A DNA stretch of 15,621 nt from PFJX01 sp964440155 (GTDB lineage Bacteria; Pseudomonadota; Gammaproteobacteria; Burkholderiales; Thiobacillaceae), in NCBI GenBank assembly GCA_964440155.1, contig CAYTRH010000063.1, positions 1 through 15,621 of the forward strand, read 5' to 3'. A program made the translations under genes and the position numbers. Positions 6,957 to 13,035 of the stretch are shown here, in pieces (the stretch's first letter is position 1; each line of letters starts with the position of its first letter). Under the pieces are notes generated by a model that saw only the letters and a program-made list of their open reading frames with translations, was not told the origin of the DNA and searched no databases.

Positions 6957-8036
6957 TCACCCCACCACCGCCACCGCCTTGACCTGGGCCCATACCGCCA
7001 TGCCCGGCGCCAGCGCCATCCGCTCCGCCGAACGCCGGGTCAGACGCGCCATGACGGACTGCCCGTTCACCGCCAGCCGGGCCAGCACCAACGCCGGGTG
7101 ATGGTCGGCGCCCAGCGCCTCGATGCGCGCCGGCAGGTGGTTGATGATGCTGGTGTCGGTGGGTTCGGCGTGGCTCAAGCTCACGTCACGCGCGAGCACG
7201 CGCAGGCGCACACGCTCGCCCACGGCATGGCCTTCGTCGCGCACCCATAGATTGCCGCCGGGAAACTCGACGCGCGCCAGATGCCAGTGCGCATCCCGTT
7301 CCGCCAGCGTGCCTTCCAGCACCACGCCGGCATCCTCGCCCAGACGGATGGGCATGTCGACGTCGGCCAGCACGTCCTTGAGCGGGCCCTGCGCCACCAC
7401 CCTGCCCGCTTCCAGCGCGACGATGTGGTCCGCAAGCCGCGCCACTTCCTCCGGCGAGTGACTGACGTAGAGCACGGGAATCTCCAGCTCGCCGTGCATG
7501 CGTTCCAGATAGGGCAGGATTTCCTGCTTGCGCTTGAGGTCCAGCGCCGCCAGCGGCTCGTCCATCAGCAGCAGGCGCGGCTTCACCGCCAGCGCGCGGG
7601 CGATGGCGACACGCTGCCGTTCGCCACCGGAAAGCTGATGCGGGCGGCGGTCGAGCAGGCCACGGATGCCGAGCAGGTCGATGATGTGGTCGAGCGCGGC
7701 GGCCTCCAGCGGCTCGGCACAACGCTTCATGCCGTACTCGAGATTGCCGCGCGCGGTGAGATGCGGGAACAGGCTTGCTTCCTGGAACACATAGCCGAGC
7801 GGTCGCCTGTGCGTGGGCAGAAGGCGGTTGCCGTCCTGCCAGACCTCGCCCTTGACCGACAGATAGCCTTCGGCGGTGCGCGTCAGTCCGGCGATCAGGC
7901 GCAGCAACGTGGTCTTGCCGGAGCCGGAATGGCCGAACAGCGCGGTCACGCCGCGGCCGGGCAGATCCAGGTCCACGTCCAGCGTGAAATCCGGGTAGGC
8001 CAGTCGGAAACGCGCTTCGATCGATTCGCGGCTCAT
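6957..8036 (-). CDS. modC: Molybdate ABC transporter ATP-binding protein ModC
   Basis: A 359-residue ATPase of the molybdate importer, peripheral on the cytoplasmic side of the membrane. Walker A is GHSGSGKT at 35-42, the Q-loop Gln85, the ABC signature LSGGERQ at 135-141, Walker B LLLMDE at 155-160, and the H-loop His193. The last 80 or so residues form the TOBE (molybdate-binding) domain typical of ModC and absent from most other ABC ATPases. Length agrees with the family (about 350). The start at 8036 overlaps the modB stop by four bases (ATGA), which indicates translational coupling. It is the last gene of the mod operon. Its substrate feeds FeMo-co synthesis through NifQ. Confidence 0.95.
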   Translation of the reverse strand: MSRESIEARFRLAYPDFTLDVDLDLPGRGVTALFGHSGSGKTTLLRLIAGLTRTAEGYLSVKGEVWQDGNRLLPTHRRPLGYVFQEASLFPHLTARGNLEYGMKRCAEPLEAAALDHIIDLLGIRGLLDRRPHQLSGGERQRVAIARALAVKPRLLLMDEPLAALDLKRKQEILPYLERMHGELEIPVLYVSHSPEEVARLADHIVALEAGRVVAQGPLKDVLADVDMPIRLGEDAGVVLEGTLAERDAHWHLARVEFPGGNLWVRDEGHAVGERVRLRVLARDVSLSHAEPTDTSIINHLPARIEALGADHHPALVLARLAVNGQSVMARLTRRSAERMALAPGMAVWAQVKAVAVVG

Positions 8037-8710
8037 ACGTGCACCACGTGATAACGACGGTTGAGGAAATACACCGTGAACAGCAACAGGAACGAGGCCA
8101 CCAGCAGACCGCCGGCCAGCACGTGGGCGCTGGCGTAGTCCATGGCCTCGGCGTGGTCGTAGATGGCGATGGACAGCACGCGGGTCTCTCCGGGGATGTT
8201 GCCGCCCACCATCAGCACGACGCCAAACTCGCCGACGGTGTGCGCGAAGGTGAGCGTGATGGCGGTAAGGAAGCCGCGCCGCGACAGCGGTACGACGACG
8301 CTGAAGAAGCGGTCCCATGCGCTGGCGCGCAGGGTCGCGGCGGCTTCGCTCATGCGTTCGCCGACGGCGGCGAAGGCGTCCTTCAGCGGCTGCACCATGA
8401 ACGGCAGCGAGTACAGCGTGGAGGCGATCACCAGGCCGGTGAAGCTGAAAGCCAAATGGTGCCAGCCCAGCGCGATCAGCGTGCCGCCGATGGGACCGTT
8501 GGGGCCGAGCGCCACCAGCATGTAGAAGCCCAGCACGGTGGGCGGCAGCACCAGGGGCAGGGCCACCACCGCTTCCACCGCCACCGACGCCTTGCTGCGC
8601 GTGCGCGCCAGCCACCAGGCGACCGGCGTGCCCAGGATCAGCAGCACCAGCGTGGTGACCGCCGACAGCTTGAGCGTGGTGGTCAGCGCCATCCAGTCGG
8701 CGGGCGACAT
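8033..8710 (-). CDS. modB: Molybdate ABC transporter permease ModB
   Basis: A 225-residue inner-membrane permease with several hydrophobic segments and the cytoplasmic EAA loop (EAAATLRASAWDRFFSVVVP) that docks on ModC. The stretch HTVGEFGVVLMVGGNIPGET is typical of ModB. It forms the molybdate channel and receives substrate from ModA. The ATG at 8710 follows the modA stop by one base; a near-perfect Shine-Dalgarno sequence, GGAGGTGA, is embedded in the end of modA. The stop overlaps the modC start. Confidence 0.95.
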   Translation of the reverse strand: MSPADWMALTTTLKLSAVTTLVLLILGTPVAWWLARTRSKASVAVEAVVALPLVLPPTVLGFYMLVALGPNGPIGGTLIALGWHHLAFSFTGLVIASTLYSLPFMVQPLKDAFAAVGERMSEAAATLRASAWDRFFSVVVPLSRRGFLTAITLTFAHTVGEFGVVLMVGGNIPGETRVLSIAIYDHAEAMDYASAHVLAGGLLVASFLLLFTVYFLNRRYHVVHV

Positions 8711-8711
8711 G

Positions 8712-9485
8712 TCACCTCCCCTCTTCGCCCGGCAGCACGAATCCGTAACGACGCATGATGGCGCGCGCCGGCTCGGTGGTCATGTACTGGGCGAAATCAG
8801 CCGCCAGACGATTGCCGGCCGCGCGTTTGGTGATGACGTAACCCTGTTCCAGCGGCTCGTGCCAGGCATCCGGAATCAGCGTCCAGGTGCCCTTGCCTTC
8901 CATGGTCGGCGACAGCACCAGTGCCAGGGCGATGATGCCGGCATCGGCCGCGCCGGTATCGACGAACTGGGCGGTATGCGCGATGTTCTCGCCCATCACC
9001 AGCTTCTTCTCCATGGCCGTCCACACGCCCTGATGTTCCATGGCCTCCTTGGCGCGCAGGCCGTAAGGCGCGTGCTGCGGGTTGGCGATGGCGAAACGGC
9101 GGATCGGCGCCCTGGGCAGATCCTTCAAGGCCAGCCTGCCCAGCTCGGGTTTCATGCTCCACAACACGATGCGGCCAATGGCGTAGGGCCGCGTGGTGCC
9201 GGCGGTCAGCCCGCTCTTTTCCAGTTCCTGCGGAAAACCGATGTCGGCGGAGAAGTACATGTCGAACGGCGCGCCGTTCTTGATCTGGGTGAAGAACTTG
9301 CCGGACGAACCGTAGATCACCTCGATCTGGTCGCCCGGACGGTTGGCACGGAACTTGTCCACCACCTCGGCCATGGCGAACTTGAGATCGGCGGCCGCGG
9401 CGATGGTGAGTTTCTCCGCGCGGGCGGGCGCGATCAGGACCAGCGCCAGCGTGGCGCATGTGGCGAGTTTCGTCAGCAACTTCAT
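8712..9485 (-). CDS. modA: Periplasmic molybdate-binding protein ModA
   Basis: A 257-residue solute-binding protein with a classical signal peptide: MKLLTK, a hydrophobic core, and a likely cleavage after ARA at residue 23. The mature chain begins EKLTIAAAADLKFAMAEVV, the usual ModA opening, and continues with YGSSGKFFTQI and DMYFSAD, which supply anion-binding residues. It captures molybdate (and probably tungstate) for ModBC. The start at 9485 is fixed by the signal peptide and an AAAGGAA ribosome site; the longer frame to 9611 would bury the signal sequence. A ModE-box-like palindrome lies 13 bases upstream of the start, so expression should fall when molybdate is plentiful. Confidence 0.95.
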   Translation of the reverse strand: MKLLTKLATCATLALVLIAPARAEKLTIAAAADLKFAMAEVVDKFRANRPGDQIEVIYGSSGKFFTQIKNGAPFDMYFSADIGFPQELEKSGLTAGTTRPYAIGRIVLWSMKPELGRLALKDLPRAPIRRFAIANPQHAPYGLRAKEAMEHQGVWTAMEKKLVMGENIAHTAQFVDTGAADAGIIALALVLSPTMEGKGTWTLIPDAWHEPLEQGYVITKRAAGNRLAADFAQYMTTEPARAIMRRYGFVLPGEEGR

Positions 9486-9497
9486 GGCAGTTCCTTT

Positions 9498-9521
9498 CAA
9501 TGTATACAGATGGATATAACG
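9498..9521 (-). promoter_or_regulatory. ModE-box-like operator before modA
   Basis: On the minus strand the half-site CGTTATAT is followed by 8 bases and then ATACATTG, an imperfect inverted copy (5 of 8 positions). It has the same 8-8-8 layout as the site at 9931-9954 and resembles known Mo-boxes of the CGnTATAT...ATATAACG type. It lies between the short modE and modA, where ModE would repress molybdate import. Confidence 0.65.
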
Positions 9522-9555
9522 AAAGAGTCGAAGCGATGCCGGGCGCCGGTCGGGT

Positions 9556-9912
9556 TCAGTCCTCCGGGCTGGCGAACAACCGCGCGAACTCGCGCATGTC
9601 GGCCGCCACACTGGCCGCCGCCTTCAATTCCATGGCGCGGTAGCGCGCCAGCACCTCCAGGCCCAGCTCGGTGACGCGCGCGCCACCACCACCGGAACCG
9701 CCCTTGCTGGCTTCCACCAGCGGCGACTTGAAGCAGCGGTTCATGGTATCCACCAGCAACCAGGCACGCCGGTAGGACATCCCCATCTCCCGTGCCGCCG
9801 CGGAGATCGAGCCGCTGCGTGCCACCGCGTCGAGCAACGCGGCCTTGCCCGGCCCAAGGGCGATGTCCTGACCGAACAGCACGCGCAGGCGTGGTCTGAG
9901 GTTGTCCGACAC
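9556..9912 (-). CDS. Short ModE-type regulator (DNA-binding domain only)
   Basis: A 118-residue protein equivalent to the N-terminal winged-helix domain of ModE: LLDAVARSGSISAAAREMGM followed by SYRRAWLLVDTMN (about 26-58), then a glycine-rich wing (GGSGGGGARVTELG) and a dimerisation helix. The two molbindin domains that bind molybdate in full ModE are absent, and the chain ends naturally at about the point where they would begin. It may act as a Mo-blind repressor, as a partner of the full-length ModE encoded just upstream, or answer to a different signal. The start is GTG, with AAAGGA at good spacing. A strong Mo-box-like palindrome lies 19 bases before it, suggesting control by ModE or by itself. 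Confidence 0.85.
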   Translation of the reverse strand: MSDNLRPRLRVLFGQDIALGPGKAALLDAVARSGSISAAAREMGMSYRRAWLLVDTMNRCFKSPLVEASKGGSGGGGARVTELGLEVLARYRAMELKAAASVAADMREFARLFASPED

Positions 9913-9930
9913 GTTCCGATCCTTTGTCCT

Positions 9931-9954
9931 CGATATATATGGCCGAATATAACG
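9931..9954. promoter_or_regulatory. ModE-box-like operator before the short modE gene
   Basis: CGATATAT (9931-9938), 8 spacer bases, then ATATAACG (9947-9954). The arms match as inverted repeats at 7 of 8 positions, close to the Mo-box consensus. This is the better of the two sites. It sits just upstream of the GTG start at 9912, in the 72-base gap after full-length modE. Confidence 0.75.
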
Positions 9955-9984
9955 CGGGCACAGGAAGCCGGCAAGCCGGGCGGA

Positions 9985-10824
9985 TCATTCGGCCACGGCC
10001 AGGATGACGTGCGCGGCCTTGAACAGGGCGCACACGCGACTGCCCACCTCGATGCCCAGATTGGCCGCGCCGTCATGGGTGACGATGGCAGCCACCAGCT
10101 TGCCGCCGGGCAGTTCCACCACGACCTCGGTATTGATCGGTCCCTCCTGGAGCCGCACGACGGTACCGCACAGCCGATTGCGCACCGTGGTGCGCAGGCC
10201 GTTTTCGGCGGCCAGGATCACCCAGGTGGCCTTGAACAGGGCGTAGACCTCGTCGCCGGGCTTCAAGGCAAGATGCTCGGCGCCGTCATGAGTGACGATG
10301 GCGGCAATCTCGTCGCCGCCGCCGATGTCGACGATGACCTCGGCGTTGATGGGGCCGGTCTTGATGGCCTTTACGCTGCCGAGAAACTGGTTGCGGACGG
10401 TGGTTTTCATATCGAATCTCCTGATGACGCGGTAGTACTGGTCGAAATCGTCCATGATCCGGTTGAGGTGGGCGAGTACGCGCTCCCGCTCCTTCTCCAG
10501 ACGGCGGTAGGCGGCGACGATGCGCCGGCCGTATTCGGTAAGGCTGGTGCCGCCACCATGCCTGCCGCCGGGCTGGCGCAGCACCACGGGCTGTTCGGAC
10601 AGGTTGTTGATGGCGTCCACCGCCTGCCAGGCGGCCTTGTAGCTCATACCCATGGCGTGGGCGGCGGCGGAGATCGAACCGGAGGCATCGATGCGGTCCA
10701 GCAGCTCCAGATGGTCCCAGCGCCTGCCGCGGCCGAAACCGAGCGCGCAGCTTCGCCCGTTCGCCGGACCGCGTCCGGCATCCTCGCTACATAACGGTGG
10801 GGTCGGGTCGGACGGGGCGTTCAT
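9985..10824 (-). CDS. modE: Molybdate-responsive regulator ModE (full length)
   Basis: A 279-residue ModE with all parts: a winged-helix DNA-binding domain (about 37-130; SGSISAAAHAMGMSYKAAW and the GGRHGGGTSLTEYG wing) and two molbindin domains, about 140-207 and 211-278. The molbindin repeats are clear: TTVRNQFLGSVKAIKTGPIN against TTVRNRLCGTVVRLQEGPIN, and AAIVTHDGA twice. Molybdate binding lets ModE repress mod genes and adjust other Mo-dependent genes. An extra N-terminal stretch of about 35 residues precedes the usual start of the family. The ATG lies 4 bases after the nifQ stop, with GGAAG within the end of nifQ, so modE appears to be co-translated with the nif operon, an arrangement that ties Mo sensing to nitrogenase expression. 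Confidence 0.93.
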   Translation of the reverse strand: MNAPSDPTPPLCSEDAGRGPANGRSCALGFGRGRRWDHLELLDRIDASGSISAAAHAMGMSYKAAWQAVDAINNLSEQPVVLRQPGGRHGGGTSLTEYGRRIVAAYRRLEKERERVLAHLNRIMDDFDQYYRVIRRFDMKTTVRNQFLGSVKAIKTGPINAEVIVDIGGGDEIAAIVTHDGAEHLALKPGDEVYALFKATWVILAAENGLRTTVRNRLCGTVVRLQEGPINTEVVVELPGGKLVAAIVTHDGAANLGIEVGSRVCALFKAAHVILAVAE

Positions 10825-10828
10825 GGCA

Positions 10829-11398
10829 TTACTTCCGGTCGAGCGGGTCGGGCGTGAACGGCTCCGGTTCTTCCGGGCCGAAGCAATTCGCGTAGTCGGA
10901 ACACACCTGGCAGGAGGGCGCGCTGCACGCGCGGACTTCGGCGCGCTCGCACAACTGCTTGTAGAAGAACTTCTTCCACTTCATGTTGCCGGTGTTCTTG
11001 TCGAACAGCGCGGTGAAATGTGTGCGCAGCAGGTCGGACAGTGCCTGGCGGTTGGGCAGATTCATGTCCTGGTAGAGATGGTCGTTGCCCATGCAGGCGC
11101 AGGCGATGACATGCGCCAGCCATTCGATCTCGGGGCCGTCATGGGCACGGTGGTCGATGAACAGACGCACCAGATCGTCGAACTCGTCCAGTGCGGCCGG
11201 TGGGTCGACCAGCGCGTATTCCCGATCGGCATGGTCGCGGTAGTGCGCGAGCATGGCCGCAAAGCGTTCCGGCGCCAGCCCCAGCGTCGGACCGGGCGCT
11301 CGCAGGCGCCCCGCGGCGAGGCCCGCCAGCACGCCGAACAGGGCGCACGCGACGGGTTCCGGGTCGGTCTGTGCAGGCGGCGGGGATGCGGGGATCAT
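10829..11398 (-). CDS. nifQ: NifQ, molybdenum donor for FeMo-cofactor
   Basis: A 189-residue protein with the NifQ signature Cys158-x4-Cys163-x2-Cys166-x5-Cys172 near the C-terminus (CSAPSCQVCSDYANC) and the preceding family segments MGNDHLYQDMNL and MKWKKFFYKQLCERA. NifQ carries a Mo-Fe-S cluster and delivers molybdenum to the NifEN/NifH stage of FeMo-co assembly. I chose the ATG at 11398 because of the strong AGGGAGG site; the frame stays open upstream and an ATG at 11488 would come 8 bases after the preceding stop, but it has no ribosome site and its extra residues are not NifQ-like. The gene leads straight into modE and the molybdate transporter, a coherent supply line. Confidence 0.93.
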   Translation of the reverse strand: MIPASPPPAQTDPEPVACALFGVLAGLAAGRLRAPGPTLGLAPERFAAMLAHYRDHADREYALVDPPAALDEFDDLVRLFIDHRAHDGPEIEWLAHVIACACMGNDHLYQDMNLPNRQALSDLLRTHFTALFDKNTGNMKWKKFFYKQLCERAEVRACSAPSCQVCSDYANCFGPEEPEPFTPDPLDRK

Positions 11399-11431
11399 GG
11401 TTCCTCCCTGGTCATCGGTGATGAACGGCAG

Positions 11432-11456
11432 CGTCATGGCGTGCGGGTACATAACG
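11432..11456. promoter_or_regulatory. Weak ModE-box-like site before nifQ
   Basis: CGTCATGG and ACATAACG (6 of 8 positions complementary) are separated by 9 bases. The right half resembles Mo-box half-sites. It lies 34 bases before the preferred nifQ start, in the only sizeable gap of this part of the operon. The match is poor enough to be chance. Confidence 0.25.
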
Positions 11457-11496
11457 ATGGCCGCAGCAAAGGGTGGCTCGTTGTGCATGATGTGGC

Positions 11497-11796
11497 TCAG
11501 TCTGCGGATGGAACGGCCAGCACCAGACCGGTGGCGGTTTCGAGCCGATCGGTGAAGGCGACGCAGTGGTCGGCGCCGCTGACCAGGTAGATGGCGAAGC
11601 CGGCACCGGTGCGCGCCGGCTTGACCCGCACGGGTACGTCGTCCTCGCCACACCAGGTGAAATGGATGCCCGGCCAGGCCCGACGCAGCGCGCAGATGGC
11701 GGCCTCCGACAGACCTTCGCGCTCGGCGCGCGCGGCCACCAGTTCGAGCAGTTCCGGCGTCAGCCGGCCCGCGGACGGTGTGCCTGGGGCGTTCAT
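11497..11796 (-). CDS. Small nif-cluster protein of unknown function (DUF6129-like)
   Basis: A 99-residue protein with an N-terminal helical part (TPELLELVAARAEREGLSEA, then ALRRAWPGIHFTWC) and a beta-rich C-terminal part (VPVRVKPARTGAGFAIYLVS). No metal-binding cysteine cluster is present: it has only two cysteines besides the one in FTWC. From memory it resembles small proteins annotated as DUF6129 that occur in proteobacterial nif clusters between a NifX/NifY-type gene and nifQ. Its start overlaps the nifY stop by four bases (ATGA), so the two products are probably made together and may work together in FeMo-co handling; that role is inferred from position only. Confidence 0.7.
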   Translation of the reverse strand: MNAPGTPSAGRLTPELLELVAARAEREGLSEAAICALRRAWPGIHFTWCGEDDVPVRVKPARTGAGFAIYLVSGADHCVAFTDRLETATGLVLAVPSAD

Positions 11797-12491
11797 GCGT
11801 CCTCGACCTGCTCGGCGAATTTGGCCAGGCTGCGGGCTTCCACACCCATGATGCGCGCCAGCCACGGCGGCGGCGCGTCCAGCGTGGCTTGCAGGCGGGC
11901 CAGCGCCTCGCGCGCCGGCGCGGCGCCGGGAAACTTGATCGGATGTACACCGGCGCGCACCACCTTGGCGGCAGCCGGACCGCCGATGGATTGCACGTAG
12001 ACGATCTGACAGTCGTTGATCAATTCGGCGCGCGCGACGTTCTTGTCCTCGGCATCGTCGGCCAGCAGCGTCGGACGCACGTCGATCAGCCGGATCGCCT
12101 CGCGGCCGACCTGGTAGACCAGGAAACGCGGCGCCGAACCGAAATGCCCGTCGAGGTTGTCGGCGCTGTTCGACGCCACGGCGACGCGCAGGCTGCCGGG
12201 CATGTCGGCGTAAGCTTCCGGCATGGGCACGTCGGCATCATCACCGTTGTCGCCCCACAGGTAGCGCACGGCCAGCTTCAAGCTGGCGGTGTCGACGTCC
12301 GCTTCGACGGTCTCATCGCCGGCCAGGATCAGCTTGAGGTCGGCCACGGTGAGCGTGGCCAGCTTGTCCTCGGTCAACGGCAGGCCCAATCTTTCCGCCA
12401 GCTTGACGGTGAAGGACGACAACGGCACGTCACCGAGCGCCTTGGCGGCGAGGGTGACCCGAAAAGCGGCGGCCTTGGTGATGGTGGTCAT
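11793..12491 (-). CDS. nifY: NifY/NafY-type dinitrogenase FeMo-cofactor carrier
   Basis: A 232-residue two-domain protein. Residues 1 to about 95 form an all-helical domain like the N-terminal (DIMCO_N/SAM-like) domain of NafY and NifY, which binds apo-dinitrogenase. From about residue 100 comes the NifX/NifB-C-type cofactor-binding domain: LRVAVASNSADNLDGHFGSA with His116, the counterpart of the cofactor-ligating histidine of NafY, then PRFLVYQV. Such proteins hold FeMo-co or stabilise apo-NifDK before insertion. Its place after nifDKT matches nifY of Azotobacter and Klebsiella; NafY is the alternative name, and the sequence alone does not separate them. The gene starts 48 bases after the ferredoxin stop and overlaps the next gene. 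Confidence 0.82.
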   Translation of the reverse strand: MTTITKAAAFRVTLAAKALGDVPLSSFTVKLAERLGLPLTEDKLATLTVADLKLILAGDETVEADVDTASLKLAVRYLWGDNGDDADVPMPEAYADMPGSLRVAVASNSADNLDGHFGSAPRFLVYQVGREAIRLIDVRPTLLADDAEDKNVARAELINDCQIVYVQSIGGPAAAKVVRAGVHPIKFPGAAPAREALARLQATLDAPPPWLARIMGVEARSLAKFAEQVEDA

Positions 12492-12517
12492 GGATGGGCT
12501 CCTGGGTTTGCGCCCGC

Positions 12518-12531
12518 CCCCGCGCACGGGG
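12518..12531. other. Intercistronic hairpin after the ferredoxin gene
   Basis: CCCCG and CGGGG form a 5-bp stem with a 4-base loop, nine bases past the ferredoxin stop, within a very GC-rich gap. There is no U-tract, so RNA processing or stabilisation fits better than termination. Confidence 0.4.
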
Positions 12532-12539
12532 AAGGCAGG

Positions 12540-12740
12540 TCAAGCCGCCAGCGGGATGATGCAGTCATCGATCGGGCAGAGCTGCACGCACTTGGGCGAG
12601 TCGTAATCGCCCTCGCATTCGGTGCAGGTATCCGGGTTGATGATGTAGACGCCCTTCTTGCGCCGGATCGACGCGGTGGGGCAGTCCGGTTCGCAGTCCG
12701 CACAGGCGGTGCACAGTTCGGCGACGATTTGCAGTGCCAT
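12540..12740 (-). CDS. nif-associated 2[4Fe-4S] ferredoxin
   Basis: A 66-residue ferredoxin with two cluster motifs: Cys10-x2-Cys13-x2-Cys16-x3-Cys20-Pro, then Cys39-x2-Cys42-x8-Cys51-x3-Cys55-Pro. The eight-residue spacing in the second motif and the extra Cys60 mark it as the Chromatium-type or FdxN-like class, common in nif clusters. It is a low-potential electron carrier that may reduce nitrogenase or serve FeMo-co synthesis. The start at 12740 has AAAGGAA upstream and follows the nifT stop by 19 bases. The ninth cysteine is characteristic of the class and not a defect. Confidence 0.9.
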   Translation of the reverse strand: MALQIVAELCTACADCEPDCPTASIRRKKGVYIINPDTCTECEGDYDSPKCVQLCPIDDCIIPLAA

Positions 12741-12759
12741 GGGATTTCCTTTCGACAGC

Positions 12760-12984
12760 TCATTCCGCCGCATCCAGGCGCTTGGCGCGCACCGAATAAG
12801 GCAAACGTTGGGGCGCGGCCTGGGGCTCGATGAAATAAGCGCCGCCGTTGTTGAGGCGGATCTCCCCGCCCCATTTCTCGGGCGTGTCGAATTCCATCGA
12901 GACGATGGTGTCTTCAAGATCGCGCTTGGGCAGGTAGAACACGTACTCGCCCGTGGCGCCGCGCCGGATCATGATGTTGGCCAT
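12760..12984 (-). CDS. nifT: Nitrogen fixation protein NifT
   Basis: A 74-residue protein with the NifT/FixU pattern: MIRRGATGEYVFYLPKRDLE, then WGGEIRLNNGGAYFIEP. Length agrees with the family (about 70). Its function is not settled; deletion in other diazotrophs has little effect. Position directly after nifK is the usual one. A good ribosome site (AAGGAG) precedes the ATG. Confidence 0.93.
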   Translation of the reverse strand: MANIMIRRGATGEYVFYLPKRDLEDTIVSMEFDTPEKWGGEIRLNNGGAYFIEPQAAPQRLPYSVRAKRLDAAE

Positions 12985-13003
12985 GGTGGCTCCTTGGTTG
13001 TCC

Positions 13004-13027
13004 CCCGCGCCCGCGGGCGGGCGCGGG
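13004..13027. other. Strong GC hairpin between nifK and nifT
   Basis: CCCGCGCCCG and CGGGCGCGGG form a 10-bp stem around a 4-base loop, eight bases past the nifK stop. No U-tract follows. It could protect the nifDK part of the message from 3' exonucleases or reduce read-through into nifT and the downstream genes. Confidence 0.6.
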
Positions 13028-13035
13028 ATGCAGGG

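Noticed and set aside
9985..10420. Internal repeat in modE as a recent DNA duplication
   Set aside because: The two similar segments are the two molbindin domains normal for ModE.
10772..10796. ACATAACG half-site resembling a Mo-box at the start of modE
   Set aside because: It lies within coding sequence and has no matching left half at 8 or 9 bases.
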